A stretch of DNA of 6,032 nucleotides. Source: Planctomycetaceae bacterium. Lineage in GTDB: Bacteria > Planctomycetota > Planctomycetia > Pirellulales > Pirellulaceae. The stretch spans positions 1-6,032 of the forward strand of contig SLMF01000434.1 in assembly GCA_007133715.1 (NCBI GenBank), in the 5' to 3' direction. Both the position numbers and the translations under genes were made by a program. This document shows positions 5,338 to 6,032 of this stretch, one piece after another. Position 1 is the stretch's first letter, and the number at the start of each line of letters is the position of its first letter. Under the pieces are notes generated by a model. That model was not told the origin of the DNA. It did no database searches and was given only the letters and a program-made list of their open reading frames with translations.

Positions 5338-6032
5338 ATGCAACTTGCCGCTGCAAAATATCAGCCGCCGCTCTCCCGGAAACCGGCGGCGACGGCTGCG
5401 ATCTGCCTGGCCGCTTGGCTGACGATGATCCCCGCCCTGCAATCCGCCCCCGCCCGTGAAGTCATCTTCGCCGTCCGCCAGCCGAGAGGGCCACACTGGT
5501 ACGAAAATTTCGGGTATTCCGTCGTCGACCCCGACATAAAACTTTACGGCTCCCGCGGACGCCTCTGTCGCTGGAATATGGAAACCGGCGAACTGAACCT
5601 CCTGCTGGATGATCCCGACGGCGCCGTGCGCGATCCGCAGGTCCATTACGATGGCCAGCAAATCCTGTTCTCCTACCGACCTGGCGGAACCCACTATTTC
5701 CATCTGTACGAAATCCAGGCCGATGGGACGGGGCTGACCCAACTGACCGACGGTCCCTTCGACGATATCGAACCGACCTACCTGCCCGACGGCGGGATCG
5801 TGTTCTGCTCCAGCCGCTGCAACCGCTTCGTACCCTGCTGGCATTCGCAGGTCGCCACGCTCTACCGCTGTGATGGCGACGGCCGCAAACTCCGCCCCCT
5901 GTCGTCGAACATCGAAAACGACAACACGCCCTGGGTTCTGCCCGACGGGCGGATCCTCTATACCCGCTGGGAATACGTAGACCGCTCACGCGAAGATTTC
6001 CACCATCTCTGGGTCATGAACCCCGATGGAAC
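5338..6032 (+). CDS. Secreted HzsA-related PD40/TolB-like beta-propeller protein (5' part, runs off the window)
   Basis: The first 231 residues are present and the frame is still open at the window end. ATG 5338 has GGAGA (5327-5331) six bases upstream. Residues 1-39 look like a signal peptide: basic R14/K15, a hydrophobic stretch about 17-34, then LQSAPA with likely cleavage after A37 or A39. The rest shows PD40-type propeller repeats: DPQVHYDGQQILFSYRP (about 99-115), EPTYLPDGGIVFCSSR (145-160) and NTPWVLPDGRILYTRWEY (196-213), each followed by a -DG- turn (ADGTGLTQLT, GDGRKLRPLS, NPDGT). A cysteine group C157, C161, C167, C178 sits in one blade. This pattern is that of planctomycete proteins related to the N-terminal propeller of the hydrazine synthase alpha subunit. 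Their function outside anammox bacteria is unknown, and presence of this gene does not imply hydrazine synthesis. No CXXCH heme motif occurs in the visible part. A generic TolB-like protein is the alternative. Confidence 0.82.
   Translation, partial: MQLAAAKYQPPLSRKPAATAAICLAAWLTMIPALQSAPAREVIFAVRQPRGPHWYENFGYSVVDPDIKLYGSRGRLCRWNMETGELNLLLDDPDGAVRDPQVHYDGQQILFSYRPGGTHYFHLYEIQADGTGLTQLTDGPFDDIEPTYLPDGGIVFCSSRCNRFVPCWHSQVATLYRCDGDGRKLRPLSSNIENDNTPWVLPDGRILYTRWEYVDRSREDFHHLWVMNPDG

Noticed and set aside
682..5356. Very long minus-strand open frames (682-2586, 2376-3893, 3362-5356)
   Set aside because: They lie opposite genes with intact conserved motifs (Walker A/B, coupling segments, lipoyl halves). 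Their translations are low-complexity, rich in Arg, Gly, Gln and His, with no recognisable domain. Long antisense frames are expected in GC-rich DNA.
5338..6032. Evidence of hydrazine synthesis (anammox metabolism)
   Set aside because: Only the propeller part of one HzsA-related protein is visible, with no CXXCH heme motif and no hzsB/hzsC-like genes. The family is common in planctomycetes that are not anammox bacteria.

Overview
The window looks like a chromosomal segment of a GC-rich planctomycete, probably of the Pirellulales type. The main reasons are the last gene, a secreted PD40/beta-propeller protein of the HzsA-related family that is abundant in planctomycetes, and the first gene fragment, whose C-terminus resembles planctomycete secreted proteins of unknown function. 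This placement rests on family recognition, not on a marker gene. All genes are on the + strand. I see no tRNA, rRNA, CRISPR array, insertion sequence or integrase.

Layout: (1) 1-282 is the 3' end of a probable secreted protein of unknown function. (2) 283-459 is a 177-base intergenic region. It holds a near-perfect sigma-54 (-24/-12) promoter at 320-335, then a predicted leader of about 113 nt with a strong bulged hairpin (400-429) and a Shine-Dalgarno site. (3) 460-5128 is a tight four-gene operon for a MacA/MacB-type tripartite exporter: a membrane-anchored periplasmic adaptor (460-1950), a separate MacB/LolD-type ATPase (1969-2706), and two paralogous FtsX/MacB-type permeases (2703-3914 and 3911-5128). 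The last three genes are joined by ATGA stop/start overlaps. (4) 5129-5337 is a 209-base intergenic region with two GC-rich hairpins and a TTGACA-type promoter candidate. (5) 5338-6032 is the 5' part of a secreted HzsA-related propeller protein that runs off the window.

How it should work (inference from families): the ATPase dimer binds a heterodimer of the two four-helix permeases in the inner membrane. The adaptor oligomerises above them and its helical hairpin docks on a TolC-like outer-membrane channel. The adaptor keeps the R-x3-L-x6-S hairpin-tip signature that other adaptors use to contact TolC, so such a channel should be encoded elsewhere; none lies here. The exported substrate cannot be read from sequence. 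The sigma-54 promoter means expression should need an enhancer-binding activator, so the pump is probably switched on by a specific signal. The HzsA-related gene is probably a separate transcription unit.

Nothing here is a wholly new system. The points most worth following are the sigma-54 control, the leader hairpin, the long arginine-rich cytoplasmic tail on the adaptor, the two-permease architecture, and the HzsA-related protein.
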